This document shows positions 12,150 to 22,803 of a DNA stretch of 64,000 bases, piece by piece; positions within the stretch are counted from its first letter, which is position 1, and each line of letters starts with the position of its first letter. The stretch lies in the NCBI GenBank assembly GCA_950106755.1, contig OX467083.1, positions 27,275,029-27,339,028 of the forward strand. Reading direction: 5' to 3'. A program made the translations under genes and the position numbers. The notes under the pieces were generated by a model. That model worked only from the letters and a program-made list of their open reading frames with translations. It was not told where the DNA came from and made no database searches. This DNA comes from Climacium dendroides (Eukaryota > Streptophyta > Bryopsida > Hypnales > Climaciaceae).

Positions 12150-12694
12150 TTAACAAGTGATCTTGGTAGAAATCGTCTGGAAAATAATGTACAGCCATGA
12201 TCAAAGCAGTTTCAGTTTCAATTGCCATTACTTTAGAAACAAATATTCATTGATTTGCTAAACATTGCCTTGTTTTATGGAGTGGATGCTATAATTTCAG
12301 AAGAAACACTTCAAAAATTACCTGGTTCTCGTCCGTGGCAAAATGATTTGCACCTTATCAGTTCGGACAACTCAGGAAAAATCTTCAAACGCAAGGACAC
12401 GTCCAATAGGCCTCACTAGACTAAAAACTAAAAACTTGCGCTCTTATGTGGAGAAATTAAACTCCAGTTCTTTCACAGGCATTTGGAAATCATTTGGAAA
12501 CATCAACTATTCAGAAAATCTGACCCAGCATACCTTGTTGAACGAGGCGAAGCACAACATCGGGGACCAAACACTCTGATTTTCAAGAAGGTTGACGGCA
12601 AGCTACAGCCTGTAATCAATGTACAACTATCTACGGAGATAACACTGGAAATGGCTAGTGTTCCTCTAGGTGAGACTGAACAATACCTCCAAAT

Positions 12695-15600
12695 TCAATC
12701 TTCATCTTCGTCAATTCTGTCTACTTTCAGGTTGCCATTCTGAGCCATCAATACGCGGTAAATTTGCCTGGAGCAAACAGCGCCCACACGCTGTCCACCT
12801 GCGGAGTCGATGACACTCTCCCTCAGAATGTCTTTAAGAAGTAACTCCTTCTCCAGATCCTGCAAATTAAACAAAAACGTCACAAAAAGTTTAGCTAAGG
12901 TCAGCGACATTAAGCTCTAGAGTACTTAACTCAGAATCTGCACTGGTAGATCCAGAATCTGATAAACTGCTACTGAAGAAAAAACAAAGATTAAAAATAC
13001 TAGAAATTAAATGCCTCGGACATTGAGATGCATGAAGTCAATCGATAATGACTAAGAGAAGCTTACCGTCTTTCTATTGTCGAGATAAACTCTAAATAAA
13101 GAGCGCATACTAGGGTAAATTCTCCCTATTGCAATTGCGCATGGTCCGGACACTTTCGGAATTGCCACAAGCGCTTTCAACCTTCAAAAGAAACGATACC
13201 AAAATTTCAGTTTGTAGGCTCCCTCGTTATTCCAAAGAACAAGATCCATGATGCCAATGATCATGATGTCCTAACTTAATCTTACCACAGACTTTTTCTA
13301 ATTTCTTCCTTAAACGGATCACCGGATCGAACGTGCTCCCCGTTCTTGCTTGCAGAAAGTCGCGTCAGCTTTGGCCTGTTACGTAACGGAAAATTAGTAG
13401 AGTTTAAATCAGCGGGAACTGAGTCTCACAAGCAAGTCCGTCAAAAACTACGACACAATTTTCAACAACTAATAAATAAATCGTCGGGGAGAGGGAAGCC
13501 TACTCGTATAAAGCGTCGGCAAAACTGTGCATTAAACCCGTCACGTGATCAGCAACATCAGCTTCGTCGACGCACAGTCGTGAGTGCACACCAGTGAAGT
13601 TTGTCGTCAAACCTGCCAAAGCCTGAAATCTGATGGTTGGTTAAACGAAGCTCACTATTTCTAAAACCCTATCAATATTCAAAACTTGTGTGGGAATAGG
13701 CCAAACGATGACCAATACTGTCAATCAATGTTTACGCAACTGCAACCTTTCTATCATAATCCGAGGCTTAAATTACTCTGCAGAAACATTGGTATCAAAA
13801 AACTCACAGGAGGACCTAATTCACAGTAGGACAAACACCTTCTCAACTGGAGGACGCTGCCATCTACCAGCACTAGCTCGGTCATTTGATTGATACTGAG
13901 CTTGATCCCTGCAACCCAAAATCGCTTAGTAAATCTTAAGCTTCATCAAAAGAGAAGCATTCAGTTTGATCAATTTCAAAACATTTAAGAGATAGGTGAG
14001 GGTTATATATCAAAACTCTAGCAAAATTAGAGCGCTTACTTCATTTGAAGGAAAAACATCAACTTGTTCACTAAATAGCAGATCGTAAAGCCAGGATATA
14101 ATTGCTGTGCTTTTTGAATATGGGAAGTCAATAATGATTCAGCAACCATTGTTGCAAACTCTTCAGCTTCGAAGACAAAAAGAATGTACTGGATATGCAC
14201 ATCCTCGTGAATCACCTGTATACACAAACAACATGCAAATGTTCAATTATTGGATAACCTTTGACTATTAATTCAAACTGCTGTAACCAAATTCACAGAA
14301 GTACTTACTAGCATCTGCATGACTACGAAGAACCCTCATTCAAAACATACCTGTGAACTTATAAACTCGCCTTGACTTCCAAGAACTTCAACATCTTCGG
14401 ACTGATCAAACTCTTGGCTCTCTAAACGGAGCCTCTTTGTGCACCAAGTTATGGAGTTATGGATTGGATTTGAAGCAAGTCTATAATGCAGTTTCTTCTC
14501 CACAAATCGGCTCAAAAGCTGGCCTGCATTGTTTGAACCACACGATGAATATCAGAAAAATTTGCTGAACACATTCTAGCTTGTTCTGACAATAGCACAA
14601 TCAGAAATGAAAGGTGTGAAAGGATAATAATTCTCGATAAAATGACAAATTACAAATGAAAATGAAAATAGGGGCATGTCGTACCTCCAATCAATCCTTT
14701 TTCAGCAACTTTGACATCTACAGATGCTATCATGTGCTCAAGAGCAGCCTTTCTTTTGAATCTTGCCACCTCATGTTCAGCTTTCCTCTGTTCTTGTGCT
14801 GCCTTCTTTGCAGCAAGTTTCCGAGCCTTCTCTTCCTACAAACACCAAGAGAGGTTGAGACTGGGAGAGAAGAGTGGCACGGCAGAAGCCATGAAGGGAT
14901 TCAGAGCTCCGAGGCGTAAGAGCAGAGCTGCCAGTATACAGATTCCGTTCTGAACTTTTACAAGCAATCTACATCTCCTTCATGATCATTGTCTATTGTC
15001 AAATAGGAAGAGACAAGAAAACACATACATATATGTGAAGGACAAAATTTCTTTGCAAGATTCTAACGAAGTGGTTCAAGAGTGGGAATACGATTACTTC
15101 TTTCTTTTTCAAAATCTCTTCTTGCTGCTTCTTTTTGGCTTCTTTCTTTTCTCGCTTTTTCTCGGCTTTCTGAGCTTGTTTTCGTTCCAATTCCAGCTCT
15201 TTCTCCCGTAGCTTAAGTTGTCGATCCGCGTCACAGATAGGATTCGCAAGGGAAGCAACATCAGATTTCTTTTGCTTCTTACGCGGTCTCTCAATCTCCT
15301 CTAACACTTCAGAGGGCATGTAAGGCTCTTCAAACGCGTTAGGAGCCGAATCCATTGTGGGTATTTGTTTCATTAAGTCTTCAATCGATAAGATTTCTAT
15401 TTTTCTCCTAGAGAAATCTGGCATCCTCTTCCGTGTCTCACTCATCACAGATATTCCCTGGGAATCAAGGTCAACTACTGTAGCACTGGGTCTTCTACTA
15501 CAAGAAGGCTATTCTGTCACGCAATCATCCACAACAGTGGATTTTAAATTCCTAGGAATTTCTTTTAAAATGATTGGCTCCGGCTCCGGCTCCGAATCCG

Positions 15601-15867
15601 AATCCGAATCCAAACACAATACATCACCAGTCACTGCGCCCACCCCACAATATAACATTTGTTCGAATCAGTGAGCCATCAGAATTGTACAAAGAAGAAT
15701 TGAAACACTTTTGAAAAGCACACAAAACTAGTACCTGGAGTTATTGGAGGGCATTGTCGAATTCCCGGTCGGGATCTAGGTTGAGCTTGAGAACGAGGAG
15801 TGCTCCCAATGCAACTCAAATTATCCTCATCGTCGGACAGAGTCAGAACCTGCACAGCTCCTGCCAT
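12695..15867 (-). CDS. EME1: EME1, partner subunit of the MUS81 structure-specific endonuclease
   Basis: EME1 pairs with MUS81 in the nucleus to cut branched DNA (nicked Holliday junctions, flaps, stalled forks). Ten exons join in frame: 15867-15735, 15633-15098, 14835-14685, 14523-14351, 14215-14040, 13908-13839, 13622-13504, 13375-13286, 13181-13067 and 12859-12695, giving 576 codons including the stop. Family evidence: an acidic N-terminus (LTLSDDED, LDSDSDSEPEP), a basic coiled coil in exons 2-3, the LLSRF step, FVFEAEEFATMV, a WQRPPVEK segment, GVHSRLCVDEADVADHV, WLKALVAIPKVSGP, and the C-terminal LLLKDIL...SRQIYRVLM. The order matches plant EME1. Oddity: exon 2 as modelled has an in-frame TAG at codon 86 (15511-15509). 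An alternative acceptor beginning the exon at 15477 keeps frame and skips it. Confidence 0.9.
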
Positions 15868-17290
15868 ACTGCCTCCTGCTACTCTACTTGATACAAATTG
15901 CACTACCCCGATTTCGGTTGCCACAAACAATAGTGCACTTCCGCCGCCATCTTGGCACCCCGCTTGGAATAGAACAACATAGCTACTTCTGCAATGAACC
16001 AGACACCATCTGCAGGGCAAAATTACATATTATCACGACGGCAGTGAAGTTATCCACAAAAGCGTGCTTCTTTCGAAAGCTTGAGACCGAGCAAACGACA
16101 CAAGTCGACAACCGCATTGATAAAAATCTACTACGCACCCTTCTTCCATTAAACTGTACAGACGGCACCAAAATTCAAAAACAAGGAGCATAAGAAAATG
16201 GTGTTCGTGATCCTGTCAAGGCATATGCTCTAATTTTGAATGAAGACAAACATCCCCATACTACTAGCATCTCTTCAGGCGTGGTCTGCTAAGTAATATG
16301 CCCAAAGACGACAAAACTAAAATAAATAAAAATTTAAAAACTGAGCCCCATAATAGTCGTAAGAGCTTAAATCCTGGTTTTGCGAAAGTGACTAACCAGA
16401 GCCAATAAGGAGCTCAGGCACCAAGTCCTGCAGAAGAACCGATAACGAGCCATGATCCCGAGAAAGCTACATACTCAACTCGCAACAATTCACAACTCAG
16501 GTAAAAATTATTAAAAATAAGGCTAAGCTAACTTAAAAGGAACCTCGCAAGCTCGAAGCAGGATTACAAAGATCATCCCAAACAAATGCCAGGGTAAATG
16601 GAACCCCTGGAACTGACGCTGTCATCCACGCACCAATTCGCAACTCGTGGTATCAAGAGAAACAAGTACCATCCGTAGTCCTGATGCATGCCAAAAACGA
16701 GACCACGTGACTAAACGGAAGCGGCAGTCGAAGAATCGAGTGTCTCAAGATGGAATTGCAAGCGGAATGCGCATACACATGAGCACATTCGGAATTGCAA
16801 TGCACCCAGTGCCATTCCATTCACCACTCCCTCTGACAAGCAATGACTGATGAGAATTTGAAACAAGGAACGCGAACTCCAAACAAACCCACCTCCGAGA
16901 ACATCAAAACTGCAGACCTCCTCTTCCTCTCTGCCCTCCTCCAAGCTTCTCAGTTCTAGCTCCCGAGACCATTCGCTTATACAATTGTCACATTCCCGTC
17001 GAGGAGCTTCACATGTACTCCACCCATAAAATCAGAATAGTAAACCCAAATTCTTTCAATCGGTTCTGTCCCCCCAAAAAAGGTTTAGGGATTGAGACAT
17101 CTCATTGTCGTAAAAGCGAGAAGATAAAAAGGCTAATCGTGAAAAGATGATGAGAACAATTCACAGAGAAACCCTAAATCCTTCTGTCCAAAGAAGAACT
17201 GAAGCTCATCGGTTGCTCCACCAACTCCGAGATTCAGGGGCAACTTACCGGTAAGAATAACGAGGGCCGCAACATATCATGAATGAAGAG
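15868..17290 (-). promoter_or_regulatory. Upstream region and possible 5' UTR of EME1
   Basis: This stretch lies between the EME1 start codon and the AT-rich repeat DNA beyond 17290 and has intermediate GC. On the minus strand, 17260-17170 reads like a plant leader, with TTAGGGTTTCTCTG, and has a donor-like CCGGTAAG at about 17253-17246. A 5' UTR intron between there and about 15880 is therefore possible. ORFs in the interval lack motifs. No TATA box stands out. Confidence 0.35.
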
Positions 17291-17769
17291 TTTGTTGGGT
17301 ACCGTTAAGGTAGGAGGTCAATAAAGTGACCATTTATTAGTTGGGGGAAGTTTGACTTCTTCAAATATTTTAGGTGAATTTTTCTTGAAATATATGGCAT
17401 ATGGAATTGGCATCGAACTCAAGTTGTTTCTCATTTTTGGATCTTTGTGAAATTGGTGATAAATTTTGAAGTAGAAATCATATGACTCTAAAAGCATCTA
17501 CCCTTTTATATATTAATTGTTGGTGTGTTGACAAATGCAATTGGTACATTGAAGAAAAGAATATGTATCTTATGTTTTTTAAGTTTATTACTTCATACAC
17601 CTACCTTAATATAACTAACCATGCTTCCATAGCTAGGTGAAGTAAAGTTCCTCTTTCACCTACAACAAACCAAATTAATGGAGATTATTCTTTTAGAACT
17701 TGAAGAGGGGGAAGGGAAGTGGACACATTTTACTTATATCTTTGTACAAATATATTGTTTCCATCAATT
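17291..17769. other. AT-rich intergenic DNA
   Basis: I see no gene, RNA or convincing repeat terminus in these 480 bp. They separate the EME1 upstream region from the CAATTG-rich inverted repeat. Confidence 0.5.
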
Positions 17770-20700
17770 TGTATAATCAATTGGCAATAAAGAAAGGTCA
17801 TCTTTTATTTTAAAGATTACTTTGGATGTGCAATCAATTCATATATTTCTTTTTTGGCCGATTGGTAGATTTTCTAGTTAAACATGTAGTTTTATCAATT
17901 GGGAGTATAATTGGGCGGATAAAACTTGGTATTTACCAATTGTATTTGGAGTTGAAATTTCAAAGGTTGGCACGGCCGATTGGTAGTCATGACTATTGGA
18001 TTTTGGTATTTAGCCTTGGACTCCCAATTGTGTAGTTTAGTTGACCTTGGTATATAGGGACTCCTTCCAATCGTTGGAAGTAAAAACGATTGTTATGTAA
18101 GTTTTGTGTTTGTGAATATAAGTTTAGCGTATGTTTGTAATTGTGAGTTGTGTAATGAGTAAGTGTGTGCATGTGTGAAATTGTTTGGAAATGTGTGCAT
18201 GTTGTGTATGAGGAGATGAATCATTGTTTCAAAGAAAACCAATTGTAAAAATATTTGTGAAGATCTATTGTGTTTTGTGTGTGAAAGTGAGAATTAGATG
18301 TGAATTGAAGACTGATTAGAGTGAAATTAAATTGGAGAAATTGATGTGGAGAAATTGGAAAAAATCAATTGGAGTTGATTGAATAATCTATGTATGGAGA
18401 AAAATCAATTAGAAAAGTAATACTGAATGTCTTGAGTGTGATTAAAATTATTGGGTGAAGATTAACTGGAATGTATGATATGAGAATTTAATAGTTTGTA
18501 AGAGTATAAACAATTGAAAATTTAATAATATAAGAACCAAATTGGAACCAATTGAGTGTGTTGGATAATTGTGAGTCAATCGGGGAATAAGTATTGAGGT
18601 CATGGTGAGATTGGAATAAATTGAAAACCTTTTGTGAAATCAATTGGGATTAAAAAAAATTTGAAGAGCAGGCCAATCGGAAAACTGGTGCGAATTGAGG
18701 AGTTGATGTGAAGAAATCCCGGGGGGTGCACTACAAAGGAAGTTCATGGATGAGGAGCAACCAAATTTTGGACCCCCTATATTATATCCTAAAATTTTAT
18801 TTAAAAAAAAAAAAATACGAATAGATTTTCCTACTTTGAAAGTTTATGTTCTAAATTATTGGTATTTTTATGTTAATAATAATTAGTTACAAATTTTAGA
18901 AAAAAAAGATACACTATAAAACTAAAAATAATTTTCACACCCCTATATTATATAAGAAAAAAAAATTTGAAAAATGAAAAAAAATTCTATAAAATAACTT
19001 TCTACTGAAAGTTTATTTTGGCTGAATATTGATATAATAGTCATCTTCATGTGATCTCTATAAATATTTTAGTTGAAAAACATGCCATTTTAGTTCATTT
19101 TTCAATCCTTTCTAGACAATATATGGGTGAGTGCAAGAAAGACTAGTCCTTTTTTGCGTCACACTTCGAGTGATAGAGTTGTCATTGGCCACAACTTTTG
19201 GAGGTTCAAGAAAATGAAGTTGAAATTTTTTGGGGAGGTGGAGAACTCCATAGCCACGAGTGGACATATTTTCTAAGAATTAAAAAAAATCAAATTCTAA
19301 TTAATTTTTAATTTAGCTAATTTGTCATACTTTGTAGTTTAGGAGGTTTTAGTACTGGGGAGTATTCAATTTTGATCATTTTGAGCTGAAATTTTTATGG
19401 GCTCTTCCTATAATGTATTTGCATGATCCTACCAAAGGATTTTAAAGAAAACTCAATTTCAAGTGCGTCACAAGCGCTCGAATAAAGGTCACTTGCGCGC
19501 GCCATTTTGAACAATATAAATGATTTTTTTGGGGGGGGGCGGGTGAAATGTAATGAGGACAAAGTCTATCAAAATGGACATTTTTTATTTTTAAAAATAA
19601 TGGTTCTCTTTTTTTTCTAAAAATTTAAAAGTGGACTTCACTATTTTCAGTGAGAAACTGGGACCCTAGGCTACAACAATACTATAAGACAACATCTAAT
19701 ATTTGGTAATACTCCTATAGCTACCCGCCTTCATCAAGTTTTGCCCAAGTGTACAGTAACTAGACACTTGTCAATTGTAACCTCAATCTGCAGTTTTATC
19801 AATGGTCCATGTAATGCTTTCCAATTCTGCAGTACAGTACTATAGTACTCATAGTACTGAGTTGCTGAAATTAGGTACTAAGCAAAACGCTACGAAAATT
19901 GGTGAGTCTTTCTTGCACTCACCCATATCACATGTTATTTAGGATTGAAATTTTTGGCAGTAGAAACCTATAGACATAGTTAAACAAAGCTCAAAATTGT
20001 AGGTTGAAATTATAGTTTATTAGAAAGCAATTAGAAAAAGTAAAAATGGGTAGTTAGGGTTTGGTTGCTCCTCACCCATGAACTTCCTTTGTAGTGCACC
20101 CCCTGAGGAAGAAATCAATTGAGAAAATTGATATTGACAATAGCTACTATGTATAAAATAAAAGATCAATTGGATTTGAAAGCTAGATGTTGCTGATGGA
20201 GTGAAAATGCAATTGGAAAAAAGCTAACGACAATTAGTGATGTGAAGTCTTTTGAAGAAAAGAATTAAATGAAAAGTGTTATTGGTGTAAAGAATATTTG
20301 GAGCAAAAGTTAGAAAGCCAAAGCCAATTGAATTGATGATAAGTGGTCCTAAACCATTGGTTTATTGATATGATGTATAGGAGTTGTACTTAAAGAATCT
20401 TGCAATTGAATCTTTTAGGTGAAATTTTGGATTCCGATTAGAAGTGGTATTTGGACAAAACTTTGGCTTAAAGCCTAGAATATGAATATTGAAGCACTTA
20501 GGGTTTAAATGTTGTATTGTAGATAAAGTACTTATTAGATTAGATAGATTGAGACCTTATTCCCATCCTATGAGGAGTTTTGGCTATAAAATTTAATATA
20601 ATAAATCCAAAAGTTTTTTAAAAACTTTTAATTTTTTTTTGAAAAAATTGTGTTGACATTTGTGGCCCAAGAATAAGAATCCAATTTGTTAAGGCATTAG

Positions 20701-22600
20701 AATTTGTATTGATATGGAATCTAAAAGTTATAATTTCAACTACTATTGAAATTTTTGAACAATTAAAGAGGCTTGTCCTGAGATTACAATTTTAAGTACA
20801 CCCTAATTGAAAGTGGTTTGTCCTAAAATTACAAAATCATTCATTGAGGGGAGTTATGAACAACTTATAAACAACCTAAAATCTCTCCAATGGCATTGAA
20901 GATGCCATGCATTTTATCCTAGCTAAAATGAGGCTACAATGATCTTGTTTCTAATATGCACGTGGCCCCCATCTCTATTACCACCCTTTTGCAAGTATAA
21001 AACTGTTTTGCCACTATCCTAATTAAATTACACTATCTCTTATAAAAATGCAAGCAAGTCTTGTTCTTGCAATTTCCTCCCTTCTCCTTTTGAAAAATCC
21101 AGAGCCGTTGATGTGCTTTAAAAAAAATTCAAGTTCCCCTTTTCATGCCGTCGATCTGAATTGCACCAAAAAAATTAAAACAAAATGAGATGTGAATAAT
21201 AAAGGAAGCCACACCAAAGAGAGAAGGTGGTAGTTCATGTCTAGGTGAATTATTTTGCAATAGCAAAATAATTGTCTTGAGAAGAGGCTTTCTTCCCAAT
21301 TCATTGGCTCTATTGAGTAATCTTCTTGTAAGTAGGATTTTATTTCTCTAAATTGTTAAAATAATATCCTATGAAAATGAGTTTAAACTCTAAGAGGTAG
21401 ATTATTTCAATTGAAAATACCATTTAGTCCCGAAAAGTACCAATTGTGTGATTTTGACATAAACATTCAATTCCTTCACATCAATTGGTTGTGATTTGAG
21501 ATTACTTATCAAGGATATATTAACTGATATTTCTTTAGTTTTATTCCAATTGCTCCTTATCCAATTCTTCAATCACTAACCATCAGTTAACTTCAATTGA
21601 TCTCTTCTTTACAGTTCTAGCCTCATTGTTCTTCACCATCTTTTCCAATTGATTTCTTCATCAATGTACACTCTGGTAGACTTTTCTTCAATCAACTTCT
21701 CAGCATCATTCATGTTTAATATTTAATTGGTCTCCAATAATTTACATACCCAATCGATTGATTTACACTAAGCTCCCATCTATAATTTAAAATTCCATGC
21801 AATAACTCCTCCCAATTGATACTATTTGAATTTCTAATTCAATTCACATAATACATACACACAATTTCTTTACATCCAATTGGCTTCAATTAATCTCATA
21901 ATTTGATTCCAATACACATACGCATTGTCATCGCATAAATTCTTCAATTGATTCACAATCAAGAAATTTCATTCATGCTCCATTTACAAAGTTTTTTCTC
22001 CAATTACGCAATCTTCATCCAAGTATTTAATTTCTCCAATTGGTCACATACAATTTTCACAAATCCAATATTCCACATTTACTCAATTAATACACTCCAA
22101 TTGACACTTAGTCCATTTCCTCATAATCAACTTATTCAATTGATTTCACAATTCACCATTCATACACAAAATATACAATCAATCATACAATTTGGCACAA
22201 ACTCACACACATTCAACATTCAAACATACATACTTCATAGGAATTCACAATTGCAAACAAACTCATCTATTCATTAAAACAAAAATACTAGCTAACGCAT
22301 CAATTGTTTTACTTCGGTTGGTGGAAGGAGTCCTTGCTTGTCAAGATCAACTGAACTCCCAATTGGAATACCAAGCATCTAAATACTTAGACTTTGGCTA
22401 ATAGCTGTAACTACCAATTGGCTTTATACCTTTTAGCATCTCAGTACACTAGATCCCAAACCCAATTGGTAACTATTGCATATATGCCTTTATACTACAT
22501 TTTCAATTGATAAATCCTGCAAGTTAACTCCAAAGTTACCAATTGACTACAATAAAAAATTTAAATTTAACTACACTTCCCCAATTAAACATTCTTAGAG
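17770..22600. repeat. Degenerate long inverted repeat, CAATTG-rich
   Basis: The left part (17770-18718, then 20108 to about 20900) and the right part (about 21400-22600) are imperfect inverted copies. Landmarks: GGGACTCCTTCC at 18057-18068 against GGAAGGAGTCC at 22323-22333, and CCCAATTG...AGTTTAGTTGACCTTG at 18023-18048 against the complement of CAAGATCAACTGAACTCCC at 22342-22360. TAGTTACAGCTATTAG-like wording near 22400 mirrors TAGTCATGACTATTGG near 17985. AATTG/CAATTG words occur every few tens of bp. There is no ORF of substance. The outer termini are not sharply defined, so superfamily is not assigned. The 22804-38817 retrotransposon begins about 200 bp past the right end. Confidence 0.55.
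18719..20107. mobile_element. Non-autonomous Mutator-like element with 9-bp target duplication
   Basis: GAAGAAATC occurs immediately outside both ends (18710-18718 and 20108-20116), the 9-bp duplication expected of Mutator-like elements. The terminal inverted repeats are about 45 bp. The left reads CCGGGGGGTGCACTAC then AAAGGAAGTTCATGGATGAG; the right ends CTCACCCATGAACTTCCTTT then GTAGTGCACCCCCTGAG. Inner blocks are also inverted (ATATGGGTGAGTGCAAGAAA at about 19120 against TTTCTTGCACTCACCCATAT at about 19908). The element is 1389 bp, carries no transposase ORF, and sits inside the older CAATTG-rich inverted repeat. Confidence 0.85.
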
Positions 22601-22803
22601 AGGTTGTCCTTTACAAGTAATATTTGAAGTTTTTTGTTTTGAAATACCATTTTTAATGCAACATGTTGAATCCTATGATCTATCCTCTCTATGGAAGAAG
22701 AGAAAGCAAAATATAGAAATTGGGTCAAAGATGAAACAGAGCACCTCAAGGATTCTTATAAGTCCTTAACTATTCTTTGCATATATAAGAGCCAATTGCT
22801 TGC

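Larger units (their letters stand above)
6661..12694. other. Intergenic DNA rich in palindromic repeats
   Basis: No gene is supportable in these 6 kb. It contains two related hairpin MITEs (6780-7007 and 8646-8804) and two TTAA-flanked foldback elements (9468-10077 and 10585-12149). The last about 540 bp (12154-12694) are single-copy-looking and probably include the 3' UTR of the minus-strand EME1 gene. Short ORFs at 7862-8161 (-) and 12343-12743 (+) show no family motifs. Confidence 0.6.
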
